Below, piece by piece: positions 4,962 to 10,977 of a stretch of DNA of 20,903 bases; the stretch's first letter is position 1, and every line of letters begins with the position of its first letter. The translations under genes were made by a program, and so were the position numbers. The notes beneath the pieces are model-generated. The model searched no databases, had not been told where the DNA came from, and saw only the letters and a list, made by a program, of their open reading frames with translations. The stretch comes from a virus, in the IMG/VR virus record IMGVR_UViG_3300036760_000158, positions 1 through 20,903 of that record. One strand, 5' to 3'.

Positions 4962-5298
4962 GATGAATCGGACGCCGGCTGCAGTAGACGTGTCGCCGGG
5001 CCCGAACCCTCTCCACGACCCTCTCCCGCGCGTCACCTCGGCCCTGGACATCATCCGGGCCTCGGGCCTCGACCCGGACCATCTGCTGGTCACGGCAGCC
5101 ATCAGGCTCCAAGGGCTCTTGGACAGCGAAGCCCCCGATGTGGTCCTGCGAGCCCTGGACCTTACCTTCAAGCTCCTAGGAGCGTACAGCGCCAAGGCTC
5201 AAGGCGCCCCGACACAGGTCATTGTGCCTGTCCAGGTCAACGTCCCAGGATGGGCACAGCCTCCGAAGTCAATCGAGTCGCGGAGTTCTGAGACATGA
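4939..5298 (+). CDS. Probable small terminase subunit
   Basis: 119 residues. The segment from about residue 34 (SALDIIRASGLDPDHLLVTA) and LLDSEAPDVVLRALDLTFKLLGAYSAKAQ resemble the C-terminal half of small terminases, in which 'd.dp.vRlkALellgk.lGlf..' is common. A short strand-rich tail follows (TQVIVPVQVNVPGW). No classical N-terminal HTH is visible, so DNA recognition might come from the HTH protein at 4465-4734; this is inference. An in-frame ATG at 4963 is an alternative start just after the upstream stop. The stop forms ATGA with the next small gene. Small terminases bind pac/cos DNA and recruit the large subunit. Confidence 0.5.
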   Translation: MKRQPKREMNRTPAAVDVSPGPNPLHDPLPRVTSALDIIRASGLDPDHLLVTAAIRLQGLLDSEAPDVVLRALDLTFKLLGAYSAKAQGAPTQVIVPVQVNVPGWAQPPKSIESRSSET

Positions 5299-5462
5299 AC
5301 ACTGGACTGTCGCTCCAGTGCTTGCTGCCTCGCCCTTGGCACCAGCCCTGCGCGAAGGCCCCCGGCACGGAGCCGGAGGGGGCAGACCCGGAAAATGACC
5401 CGTGCCCCCCATCTGGCGCCGTTCCGCAAGGGCTACCTCAGAGATTCCTCCAGACCCCATGA
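5295..5462 (+). CDS. 55-residue coupled gene, unknown function
   Basis: This short frame has ATGA overlaps at both ends: its ATG at 5295 overlaps the stop of the probable small terminase, and its TGA at 5460-5462 overlaps the ATG at 5459 of the next gene. That double coupling is the main reason to accept it. The product begins MNTGLSLQCLLPRPWH and is Pro/Gln/Cys-rich (4 Cys, about 12 Pro), with no recognised domain. The mRNA contains a strong hairpin (about 5359-5380: CCC and CCGGC arms around ACGGA) inside the gene, which could modulate translation downstream. Confidence 0.45.
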   Translation: MNTGLSLQCLLPRPWHQPCAKAPGTEPEGADPENDPCPPSGAVPQGLPQRFLQTP

Positions 5463-5760
5463 CGTGTTCCGTGGACCGCTGTACTCTCCGTGGCAAGACC
5501 GTAACCTCGCGCGCGGGGAAGCGCTACGAATACTCCTACTGTTACCGACATGCGGGCCGTCGAGGCACCTGCGCGGACTGTGGCGCTGGCACGTACCGCG
5601 GGCAATCAACCTGCAAGGGGTGCCGACCCCGCAAGCGGAAGCCTTCTTCCCGGCCACCACGTCGGGAAATTTTAAAAGTTCGCCCCAGCCCCGAAGGTTC
5701 CTCCGGGACCGCCACGACCTCGCCGACCGCGCCGCCACGTACCTGCGTCACGCTGCTTGA
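5459..5760 (+). CDS. Small zinc-finger protein, probable -1 frameshift end
   Basis: From ATG 5459 the protein has two Cys/His clusters: C-x4-C (residues 3-8, CSVDRC) with YCYRH about 20 residues on (treble-clef style), then CADC...CKGC (zinc-ribbon style), ending in basic RPRKRK. Such proteins usually bind nucleic acid. The zero frame stays open to 6058, overlapping the next gene by 284 nt in sequence that looks non-coding. At 5671-5677 the frame reads T TTA AAA G, a canonical X XXY YYZ -1 slippery site. A -1 shift there leads to TGA 5758-5760, just before the next Shine-Dalgarno, giving about 100 residues. A missing base in the TTTTAAAA run is the alternative. Confidence 0.55.
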
Positions 5761-5774
5761 AGGAGACACGCCCC

Positions 5775-6236
5775 ATGCGCACGCGCCTGATCCTGGTCCT
5801 GGTGCTGATCGGTGGCCTCCTGGGCGGGCCCACGCTCCAGGCCGCGACCCTGTCCACGGATCTGCCCTCGCCCACCAATATCGGCGTCCAGATGCAGAGC
5901 GCCGTCTCCGCGGCGAATACCCAGGTCACGCTGACGGTGGCCTCCCCCGGGACTGGGTTCCGGCACTACGTGGCGGCCATCCTGGTCTCCCGGACGTGTA
6001 CCACGGCCATCGCCGGCACGGCCACCCTGACCGTGACCACGACCAACATCCCGAATAACCCCGTGTTCACCATGGGGAACGCCTGCGCGGTCGGGGCCAC
6101 GCTGAACGACGTGATCTTCGTGCCGCCGTACCCGATCCAGACCACGGCCCAGGCCACGGCCACCACCGTGGTGTGCCCTGGCACCGGCGCAACGGGCATC
6201 TGTACGATCGTCGTGGTCTGGTTCCCCGCCCCGTAA
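5775..6236 (+). CDS. Exported beta-rich protein with Sec signal peptide
   Basis: A 153-residue protein starting at ATG 5775 after GAAGGAG. Residues 1-23 form a clear Sec signal peptide: MRTR, hydrophobic LILVLVLIGGLLGG, then PTLQA with cleavage expected before ATLST. The mature part is rich in Thr, Val and Ala in alternating strand patterns (TATLTVTTTNIPNNPVF; ATATTVVCPGTGATGICTIVVVW) with four Cys that could form two disulfides, as expected for a periplasmic or surface protein. The tail pattern 'TTVVCP..tG..CtivV..' resembles beta-sandwich proteins seen in environmental phage contigs, with no known role. A cleavable signal peptide is unusual for a gene inside a packaging/head operon, where products normally stay cytoplasmic. 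Confidence 0.6.
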   Translation: MRTRLILVLVLIGGLLGGPTLQAATLSTDLPSPTNIGVQMQSAVSAANTQVTLTVASPGTGFRHYVAAILVSRTCTTAIAGTATLTVTTTNIPNNPVFTMGNACAVGATLNDVIFVPPYPIQTTAQATATTVVCPGTGATGICTIVVVWFPAP

Positions 6237-6258
6237 CCGATCCCGAAAGGACACGCCC

Positions 6259-6447
6259 ATGCCCTCGAACACGCGCGGCAGTTCCGCAGACCAGGTCACG
6301 GTGGTGTGCACGGCCAACGCCGCCGGGAACTGTACCTTGACCCCGATCGACACGGACCTGTACATCGGGACCACGATCGTTTTCAACGGCAACGCTGGGT
6401 TCGTGGTCGGCCAGACGTACGCGCTCACGATCGAGCGCCGGAGTTGA
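6259..6447 (+). CDS. 62-residue small beta-type protein
   Basis: Starts at ATG 6259 after GAAAGGAC. Short strands (QVTVVCTANA, NCTLTPIDTDLYIGTTIVF, FVVGQTYALTIERRS) and a Cys pair 8 residues apart suggest a small beta-barrel or sandwich. The TVVC...G.C arrangement is close to the C-terminal hairpin of the preceding exported protein (TTVVCP...GIC), so the two may share ancestry or form one structure. No signal peptide. The stop overlaps the next start (TGATG at 6445-6449). Confidence 0.5.
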   Translation: MPSNTRGSSADQVTVVCTANAAGNCTLTPIDTDLYIGTTIVFNGNAGFVVGQTYALTIERRS

Positions 6448-6707
6448 TGCTGTCCCTGGGCTTGGCCCTGTACGCGGCCGGGGCCTTCCTCCAGATCGCC
6501 GAGGAGTGGCGTCAGCGCGGGCCGACGGACACCTCCTACGTCTCGTTGGCCGCGCTCGTGGCCGGGCCGGGCTTGGTGGCCCTGGCCGTGGTCGGGACCC
6601 AGCACTGGGGCCTGGTCCTGGTGACGGCCCTGCCCTCGGCCCTGGCGGCGTGGCTCCTGGCATGGAAGCTCCGGGATGCGCTCCGGTCCCGGTGGTGGCG
6701 TATCTGA
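6447..6707 (+). CDS. Three-helix membrane protein resembling SemiSWEET/PQ-loop
   Basis: An 86-residue protein, ATG overlapping the previous stop. Three hydrophobic segments: residues about 2-17 (LSLGLALYAAGAFLQI), 33-51 (VSLAALVAGPGLVALAVVG) and 55-76 (GLVLVTALPSALAAWLLAW). The first ends in F-L-Q-I-A-E-E-W-R-Q-R then TDTSYVS, which parallels the SemiSWEET/MtN3 signature 'FlPQi.k.wktKst.diS'. Length (about 85-90) and three-helix plan also fit; the third helix ends in basic WKLRDALRSR as in that family. The proline of the PQ motif is replaced by Leu. SemiSWEETs are dimeric sugar transporters of the inner membrane. A plain phage membrane protein such as a holin is the alternative; the resemblance is by eye. 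Confidence 0.5.
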   Translation: MLSLGLALYAAGAFLQIAEEWRQRGPTDTSYVSLAALVAGPGLVALAVVGTQHWGLVLVTALPSALAAWLLAWKLRDALRSRWWRI

Positions 6708-6710
6708 CCC

Positions 6711-7261
6711 TTGGACGCCCTGGCGGGCCTGATCTCAGCCTATGCCGTGCGCCTCGGGGGCTGGCCCCGGCTGGTGCCCGTGGGCTACGAGGAACTCTCG
6801 GTCGGCGCCGCGGCCCCATCGCCCAGGGCTCCCAGCCGACCGCGGCGACGGCGGGCAACGTGCGGCGCGTGTTGGCCACGACCGAGGGGGCGCTGTTCGT
6901 CCAACTCGGGAGTAGCAACCGCTTCTCGTGCTTCATCCAGGCCGTCACGGTCATGACCCAGTGCCAGGCCGCTCCCGCTGCTGGACTCCGGGCCTACGTG
7001 ACGAGCCTCATCGCTGATAACCAAGTGGCCACTGTCCAGACCCTCGACGTGACGTTCGGGACGGGCGCCAACTGCGCGACGGGGACCACGGCCCTGACCC
7101 ACAAGTTCCAGTTTGGCACGAACGGGACGACGACCTCGCCCTTCCAGGTGAGGGCGACGTTTCCCACGCCCCTGATTCCGACCGCCGCGAACGCCATCTG
7201 TATCCGGCCCTCGGCGGCGACCGCGTTCGGCGCCACGCTGACCGGCTTCATCGCGCCGTGA
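6711..7261 (+). CDS. Beta-rich protein, gene interrupted by an apparent -1 shift
   Basis: The C-terminal 130 residues are clear (NVRRVLATTEGALFVQLG ... CFIQAVTVMTQCQ ... TVQTLDVTFGTGANC ... ending GATLTGFIAP) in the frame closing at TGA 7259-7261. That frame has no good start. Three nt after the previous stop, a TTG at 6711 opens another frame with plausible residues (DALAGLISAYAVRLGGWPRL, then VPVGYEELSVGAAAP). A -1 shift near GCGGCCCCATC (about 6814-6824) joins them as ...GAAAPIAQGSQPTAATAG..., which reads naturally. There is no canonical slippery heptamer, so a one-base loss in the C run or a real mutation is likelier than programmed shifting. A shorter start at GTG 6860 is possible. Cys pairs recall the exported protein at 5775. 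The stop overlaps the large terminase start. Confidence 0.45.
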
Positions 7262-8712
7262 TGGCCCGCCCTCCCGTTGTGTCCACCTCGCACGTGGACA
7301 TCCCCTACGCGTACGCCCCCCGCCCGTACCAGCAGGCCCTCTGGACCGCCTTCCAGGACCCGAAGATTGACCGGGGGGTCATCGTGTGGCCGAGGCGCTC
7401 AGGCAAGGACACCTCGGTCCTGAACCTGACGATCACGCGCATGTTGGCCAGGCCCGGCCTGTACTACCACCTGTTCCCCGAGTTCGCGCAGGGCCGCCGC
7501 ATCCTCTGGGAGGGGATGCGCAAGGACGGGTTTCGGTTCCGGGATCACTTCCACCCGTCCATCGTGGGCAAGCGAAAGGACGGGTCCCTGGACATGGACG
7601 AGCAGGAGATGCGCGTCCGCCTGGTGAACGGGGCCATCTGGCAGATTCTCGGGACGGACGACTACGACAAGGCCCGCGGCACGAACCCGATCGGCGTGGT
7701 CCTCTCCGAGTACTCGTACCAGAACCCGAAGGCGTGGCAGGTCCTGGCCCCGATCCTGGACGAGAACAATGGATGGGCCATCTTCGACTTCACGCCCCAG
7801 GGCAAAAACCACGCTTGGAAGCTGTTCAACGAGGCCCAGGCCCTGCCCAACTGGTTCGTGGAGCGGCTCACGATCCTGGACACCCGCCATATCGAACTGG
7901 CGAAGCTCGAAGAGCAGCGGGCGCTGGGCCTCCTGTCCGAGGAGGACATCCAGCAGGAGTACTACTGTAGCTTCGAGTCCGGGTCCTACGGCTCGTACTA
8001 CGGCCGGCTGGTGGCCAAGGCCTACGACGAGGGGCGCGTGACCCGTGTGCCGTGGGACCCGATGATGCCCGTCGAGACGTGGTGGGACATCGGGGTCAAC
8101 GACCAGACGGCGATCTGGTTCGTGCAGCAGGCGGCCCGCGAAATCCGGGTCATCGACTTCTACGAGAACCAGGGCGAGGGGCTCCCGCACTACGCCGCCC
8201 AGTTGGCGCGTCGCGCGTACCTGTACAGCGAGCACCTGTTCCCGCACGACATGGCGAACCGTGAGTTCGGCACGGGCCGCGCCCGGATCGACGTGGCCTG
8301 GGAACTGGGCCTACGCCCGTCGCGCGTGATCGAGCGGACCGCGGAGCGCGAGGACGGGATCGAGGCGGTACGCCGAGTCCTGCCCCAGTGCGTGTTCAAC
8401 CAGGCCACGACCCAGCGCGGGCTCGACGGGCTCAGCTCGTATCGCAAGGCTTGGGACCCCAAGCTCCAGGTCTTCAAGAAGCAGCCGACGCACGACTGGG
8501 CGTCCAATATTGCGGACGCGTTTCGGACTGGCGCCACGGGCCATAACCCCTTCCGGGGATCAGCCCCGACCCGCCAGCTCGCGGCCGATATCTCGTACGA
8601 CGTGCAGGCGTACACCGCGCAGCCCGTGGCCCCGGTCTCGGGCGCCAAGTGGGGCTCTGAGTACGTCCCGTACACGCGCCGACTCCCCCAACAAGCGGAG
8701 GCCATTCGCTAA
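7261..8712 (+). CDS. terL: Terminase large subunit (packaging ATPase/nuclease)
   Basis: A 483-residue motor protein that pumps DNA into the procapsid and cuts the concatemer. ATPase domain: Walker A-like WPRRSGKDT (residues 43-51) preceded by the adenine-binding RPYQQ region (21-25); Walker B IGVVLSE (144-150) with catalytic Glu150; coupling motif FDFTPQGKNH (175-184). Nuclease domain (RNase H fold): TWWDIGVNDQTA with Asp276, HDMANREFGTG with Asp330, and HDWASNIADAF with Asp412/Asp419 as acidic metal ligands. Length is typical of podoviral TerL. ATG 7261 overlaps the upstream stop (TGATG); a GTG one codon earlier is possible. The C-terminal 50 residues are Pro/Thr-rich. Confidence 0.95.
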   Translation: MARPPVVSTSHVDIPYAYAPRPYQQALWTAFQDPKIDRGVIVWPRRSGKDTSVLNLTITRMLARPGLYYHLFPEFAQGRRILWEGMRKDGFRFRDHFHPSIVGKRKDGSLDMDEQEMRVRLVNGAIWQILGTDDYDKARGTNPIGVVLSEYSYQNPKAWQVLAPILDENNGWAIFDFTPQGKNHAWKLFNEAQALPNWFVERLTILDTRHIELAKLEEQRALGLLSEEDIQQEYYCSFESGSYGSYYGRLVAKAYDEGRVTRVPWDPMMPVETWWDIGVNDQTAIWFVQQAAREIRVIDFYENQGEGLPHYAAQLARRAYLYSEHLFPHDMANREFGTGRARIDVAWELGLRPSRVIERTAEREDGIEAVRRVLPQCVFNQATTQRGLDGLSSYRKAWDPKLQVFKKQPTHDWASNIADAFRTGATGHNPFRGSAPTRQLAADISYDVQAYTAQPVAPVSGAKWGSEYVPYTRRLPQQAEAIR

Positions 8713-9018
8713 ATGCCACAGCCCTGTGCCACGATCGCGGTTCTCCAGGACGAGAAGGGTGTGCCCTACACGACCATGCTCATGCCGCTCGCGTGGCTGG
8801 CGCACCCCGCCGGCCACGAGCTGATGATCCCCGGGGCCCATGGGATGTTCATGCCGGTGGGCCACGTGGGCGCGGCCTCGGTCGAGACCCCGGACGGCTC
8901 CGTGGAGGGCTTCGCGGTGGCCTTCCGGCGCGTACGCAAGATCGCGCTGGTCGGATTGGACGAGACCTTTGAGCGCCTGGTTCCCGTGGACGAGGCCAAG
9001 GTCCCGAAGGCCAAGTAA
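8713..9018 (+). CDS. Small protein after terminase, unknown function
   Basis: A 101-residue protein whose ATG directly follows the terminase stop (TAA ATG), with GGAGG about 11 nt upstream. The composition is strand-rich: ATIAVLQDEKGVPYTTMLMPLAWLAHPAG, HELMIPGAHGMFMPVGHV, FAVAFRRVRKIALVGLDETFERLVPVDEAK. This looks like a compact beta domain. No family recognised. Between terminase and portal, phages often carry small head-completion or packaging accessory proteins. Confidence 0.6.
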   Translation: MPQPCATIAVLQDEKGVPYTTMLMPLAWLAHPAGHELMIPGAHGMFMPVGHVGAASVETPDGSVEGFAVAFRRVRKIALVGLDETFERLVPVDEAKVPKAK

Positions 9019-9276
9019 GTGGCCGTCAACTACCGTCTCATTCGGCGGGCCCAGGTCCTGACGGACGAGGCCCTGGCCCGGAAGCTCGCGCAGCGGGACC
9101 AGGTCCTGACGGACGAGGCCCTGGCCCGGAAGCTCGCGCAGCGGGACCACGAGGGTCGCACGGCCCCGGTCGAGGACGCACCCATCGGGAACCCTGACAC
9201 CGGAGTCGTGCCCGATGCCCCTGATGGGCCCGCGTCCCCGCTGCCCGAGACCGAGGCGCCGTCTCTCCGTGGATGA
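9019..9276 (+). CDS. Small protein with a duplicated 16-residue segment
   Basis: An 85-residue product from GTG 9019, directly after the previous stop, with GAAGG 9-10 nt upstream. The N-terminal half is basic and helical and contains QVLTDEALARKLAQRD twice in tandem (residues 12-27 and 28-43), encoded by an exact 48-bp duplication. The C-terminal half is acidic and Pro-rich (APIGNPDTGVVPDAPDGP...) and probably disordered. Without the duplication the protein would be 69 residues. Function unknown. Confidence 0.55.
   Translation: MAVNYRLIRRAQVLTDEALARKLAQRDQVLTDEALARKLAQRDHEGRTAPVEDAPIGNPDTGVVPDAPDGPASPLPETEAPSLRG
9052..9147 (+). repeat. Exact 48-bp tandem duplication inside a gene
   Basis: Units 9052-9099 and 9100-9147 are identical at all 48 positions, with no silent differences, so the duplication is recent or still exchanging. 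It keeps the reading frame. Confidence 0.95.
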
Positions 9277-9694
9277 CACCTGGGACCGCATCTGGTGTGC
9301 CATCGCCCGGGCCGGGGACCTGCCCTGGTACGGTCCCTCCGCTCGCACTCGCGCCGCGTGGGGGCGTGCCGAGGCCTTCTACGGCGTGGTCCTGTCTGAG
9401 GTGGAGGAGGTCGAGATCGCGGCCTGGGCCTTCCCGTGGTTCGCGGCCGGCCTGCTGAACGTGTGGGTCGCCCCGTCCCGCCGGTGCTTCCAGCGGCAGA
9501 CCGTGGACCAGGTGCGGGATGTGGTGGGGTCGCTCTTCACGCGGTACCCAGTCCTGGTGTGGCTGACGCGTTCCGAGCGCCGGGCGGGCATGTACCAGCG
9601 GGTGCTCGGCGGCGAGGGGCTGGGTCGCGTGCCGCGGTTGCTGGGTGCGCATGACGCGTGGATGGGTCACGTGACGAAGGAGACGCTACGGTGA
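9269..9694 (+). CDS. 141-residue protein, possibly GNAT-like, between terminase and connector
   Basis: The start at GTG 9269 gives MDDTWDRIWCAIARAGDLPWYG; it overlaps the previous gene by 8 nt. Following elements read beta-alpha-beta: AFYGVVLSEVEEVEIAAWAF, a strand LLNVWVAPSRRCFQRQ, helix VDQVRDVVGSLFTRYPVLVWLT, helix RRAGMYQRVLGGEG. This order, with a basic turn after the central strand and a late RR..Y/M segment, recalls GNAT acetyltransferases and the 138-residue T7 gp13 class, but the acetyl-CoA loop is not clear. GTGA couples it to the next gene. Treat the family as a suggestion. Confidence 0.45.
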   Translation: MDDTWDRIWCAIARAGDLPWYGPSARTRAAWGRAEAFYGVVLSEVEEVEIAAWAFPWFAAGLLNVWVAPSRRCFQRQTVDQVRDVVGSLFTRYPVLVWLTRSERRAGMYQRVLGGEGLGRVPRLLGAHDAWMGHVTKETLR

Positions 9695-10977
9695 GTGCCG
9701 AAATCCTGGCCGTGTTCGGGAGTCGCGTGGTCTATGCCATCACGGGGGGCGAGGGCGGGGGCGGCGAACTGGGTGCTGACGTGAACAGCAATGACCCCTC
9801 CCAATCCGAGTTCGGCGGGGTCCAGGGCGAGCGCACCGAGTCCGCTGGCATCGATGCGATGAACCGTGAGTCGGCCCAGCCGAGTGCCGAGCCCGCGGCC
9901 GCAGCCCCAGACCCGGGCCCGGGTCCCAGCGCCAGCCCCAGCAACGCGGGTCCCATTGACGCGGGCCGGTCCAGTGCGGTGAACACGAACCCGAACCAGT
10001 CCGAGACAGAGTCCCCGTCCTTGAGCGGTCACGTCCGCGCGGACACGTCCATTTTTGGGGAGCCACGGGCTGGGCCGGCGGGCCTGTCGTTCGGGCGCCC
10101 GAGCGCGGCCGGCGCCAAGGTCGGGGCCACCGTCGGCGCCTTCGGGGGACTCCCAGGCGTGATCGGGGGCGCCATCGTGGGGGGCCTCCTGGGTGGCGTG
10201 AAGTCGACCGAGGGCCAGCTCGCCGACAACGGCTCGGTGACTGGGGGCTTCTTTGGGGGCCAGCCCCCGGGTCGGGAGGGGCCGACGCTGGGCGGCGAGC
10301 CTGGCCGTGACAAGTTCCACGAGGGGGAGCCTACGCTCCTGGCGCCCGGCTCTGGTGCCCAGGGTGGGAGCGGTGCCGGCGGTGATGGGGGCGGTGAGGG
10401 CGGTGACGGTGGCGCAGGCGGGGACTTCAGCCTGCCGGGTCTGCCCACCCTGCCCGAGCCTCCGGCCATCAACCCGCCGGCCCCGACTCCGACGTTCGGC
10501 GCGGGTGGCGAGGCCACGGACTCGACCAAGGCGATCATCGACCGGGCCCAGAAGTTCGGGCGCGAGGGCACGATCCTGACCGGTGGCGCCGGCCTCCCCA
10601 GCTATGGCGAGACGGTGGCCCCGGGACTCGCCGGGACCGAGGCCACGGCCTTGCAGTCCAAGGTCGCGCCGGGGCCTGCAGGCCGTGAGGGGCAGCGGCG
10701 GCCTTCCATTTCCGATGTATTCGCGCGCCTGGACCACGCCCAGGCGCAACCAGTGACGGCCGATGGCTCGGCCCAGGCAACGTCTGAGGGTCCAGGGACC
10801 GTCGCGCTACCCGAGGGCTACACGGTGGTCCAGGAGTTTTCCACGATTCCGTGGCAGATCGTGAAGAACGCGGACGGGACGCAGTTCCTTCGCAATCTCG
10901 CCACCGGAGAACTGGTCCTGGACACCGAGGCGGCGCCCTCCGACGTGACCCAGGCGGGGTCCCTGCTCCATGGCTGA
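9691..10977 (+). CDS. Glycine-rich low-complexity virion-associated protein
   Basis: A 428-residue protein from GTG 9691 (overlapping the previous stop; GAAGGAGA 8-9 nt upstream). Residues 1-130 are Ser/Pro/Asn-rich. About 140-170 is a glycine-zipper-like segment (GAKVGATVGAFGGLPGVIGG) able to insert in or cross membranes. About 221-245 is almost only Gly with Ala, Ser, Asp and Glu. Around 290-301 is KFGREGTILTGGAG, which resembles the 'GR.STILTGG.G' motif of small podoviral proteins encoded next to the connector. The C-terminal 100 residues are better structured (YTVVQEFSTIPWQIVKNADG). The family core appears expanded here by low-complexity insertions. It ends overlapping the connector start by 8 nt. 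A role in the head-tail junction or DNA ejection is inferred from position. Confidence 0.5.
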   Translation: MSAEILAVFGSRVVYAITGGEGGGGELGADVNSNDPSQSEFGGVQGERTESAGIDAMNRESAQPSAEPAAAAPDPGPGPSASPSNAGPIDAGRSSAVNTNPNQSETESPSLSGHVRADTSIFGEPRAGPAGLSFGRPSAAGAKVGATVGAFGGLPGVIGGAIVGGLLGGVKSTEGQLADNGSVTGGFFGGQPPGREGPTLGGEPGRDKFHEGEPTLLAPGSGAQGGSGAGGDGGGEGGDGGAGGDFSLPGLPTLPEPPAINPPAPTPTFGAGGEATDSTKAIIDRAQKFGREGTILTGGAGLPSYGETVAPGLAGTEATALQSKVAPGPAGREGQRRPSISDVFARLDHAQAQPVTADGSAQATSEGPGTVALPEGYTVVQEFSTIPWQIVKNADGTQFLRNLATGELVLDTEAAPSDVTQAGSLLHG

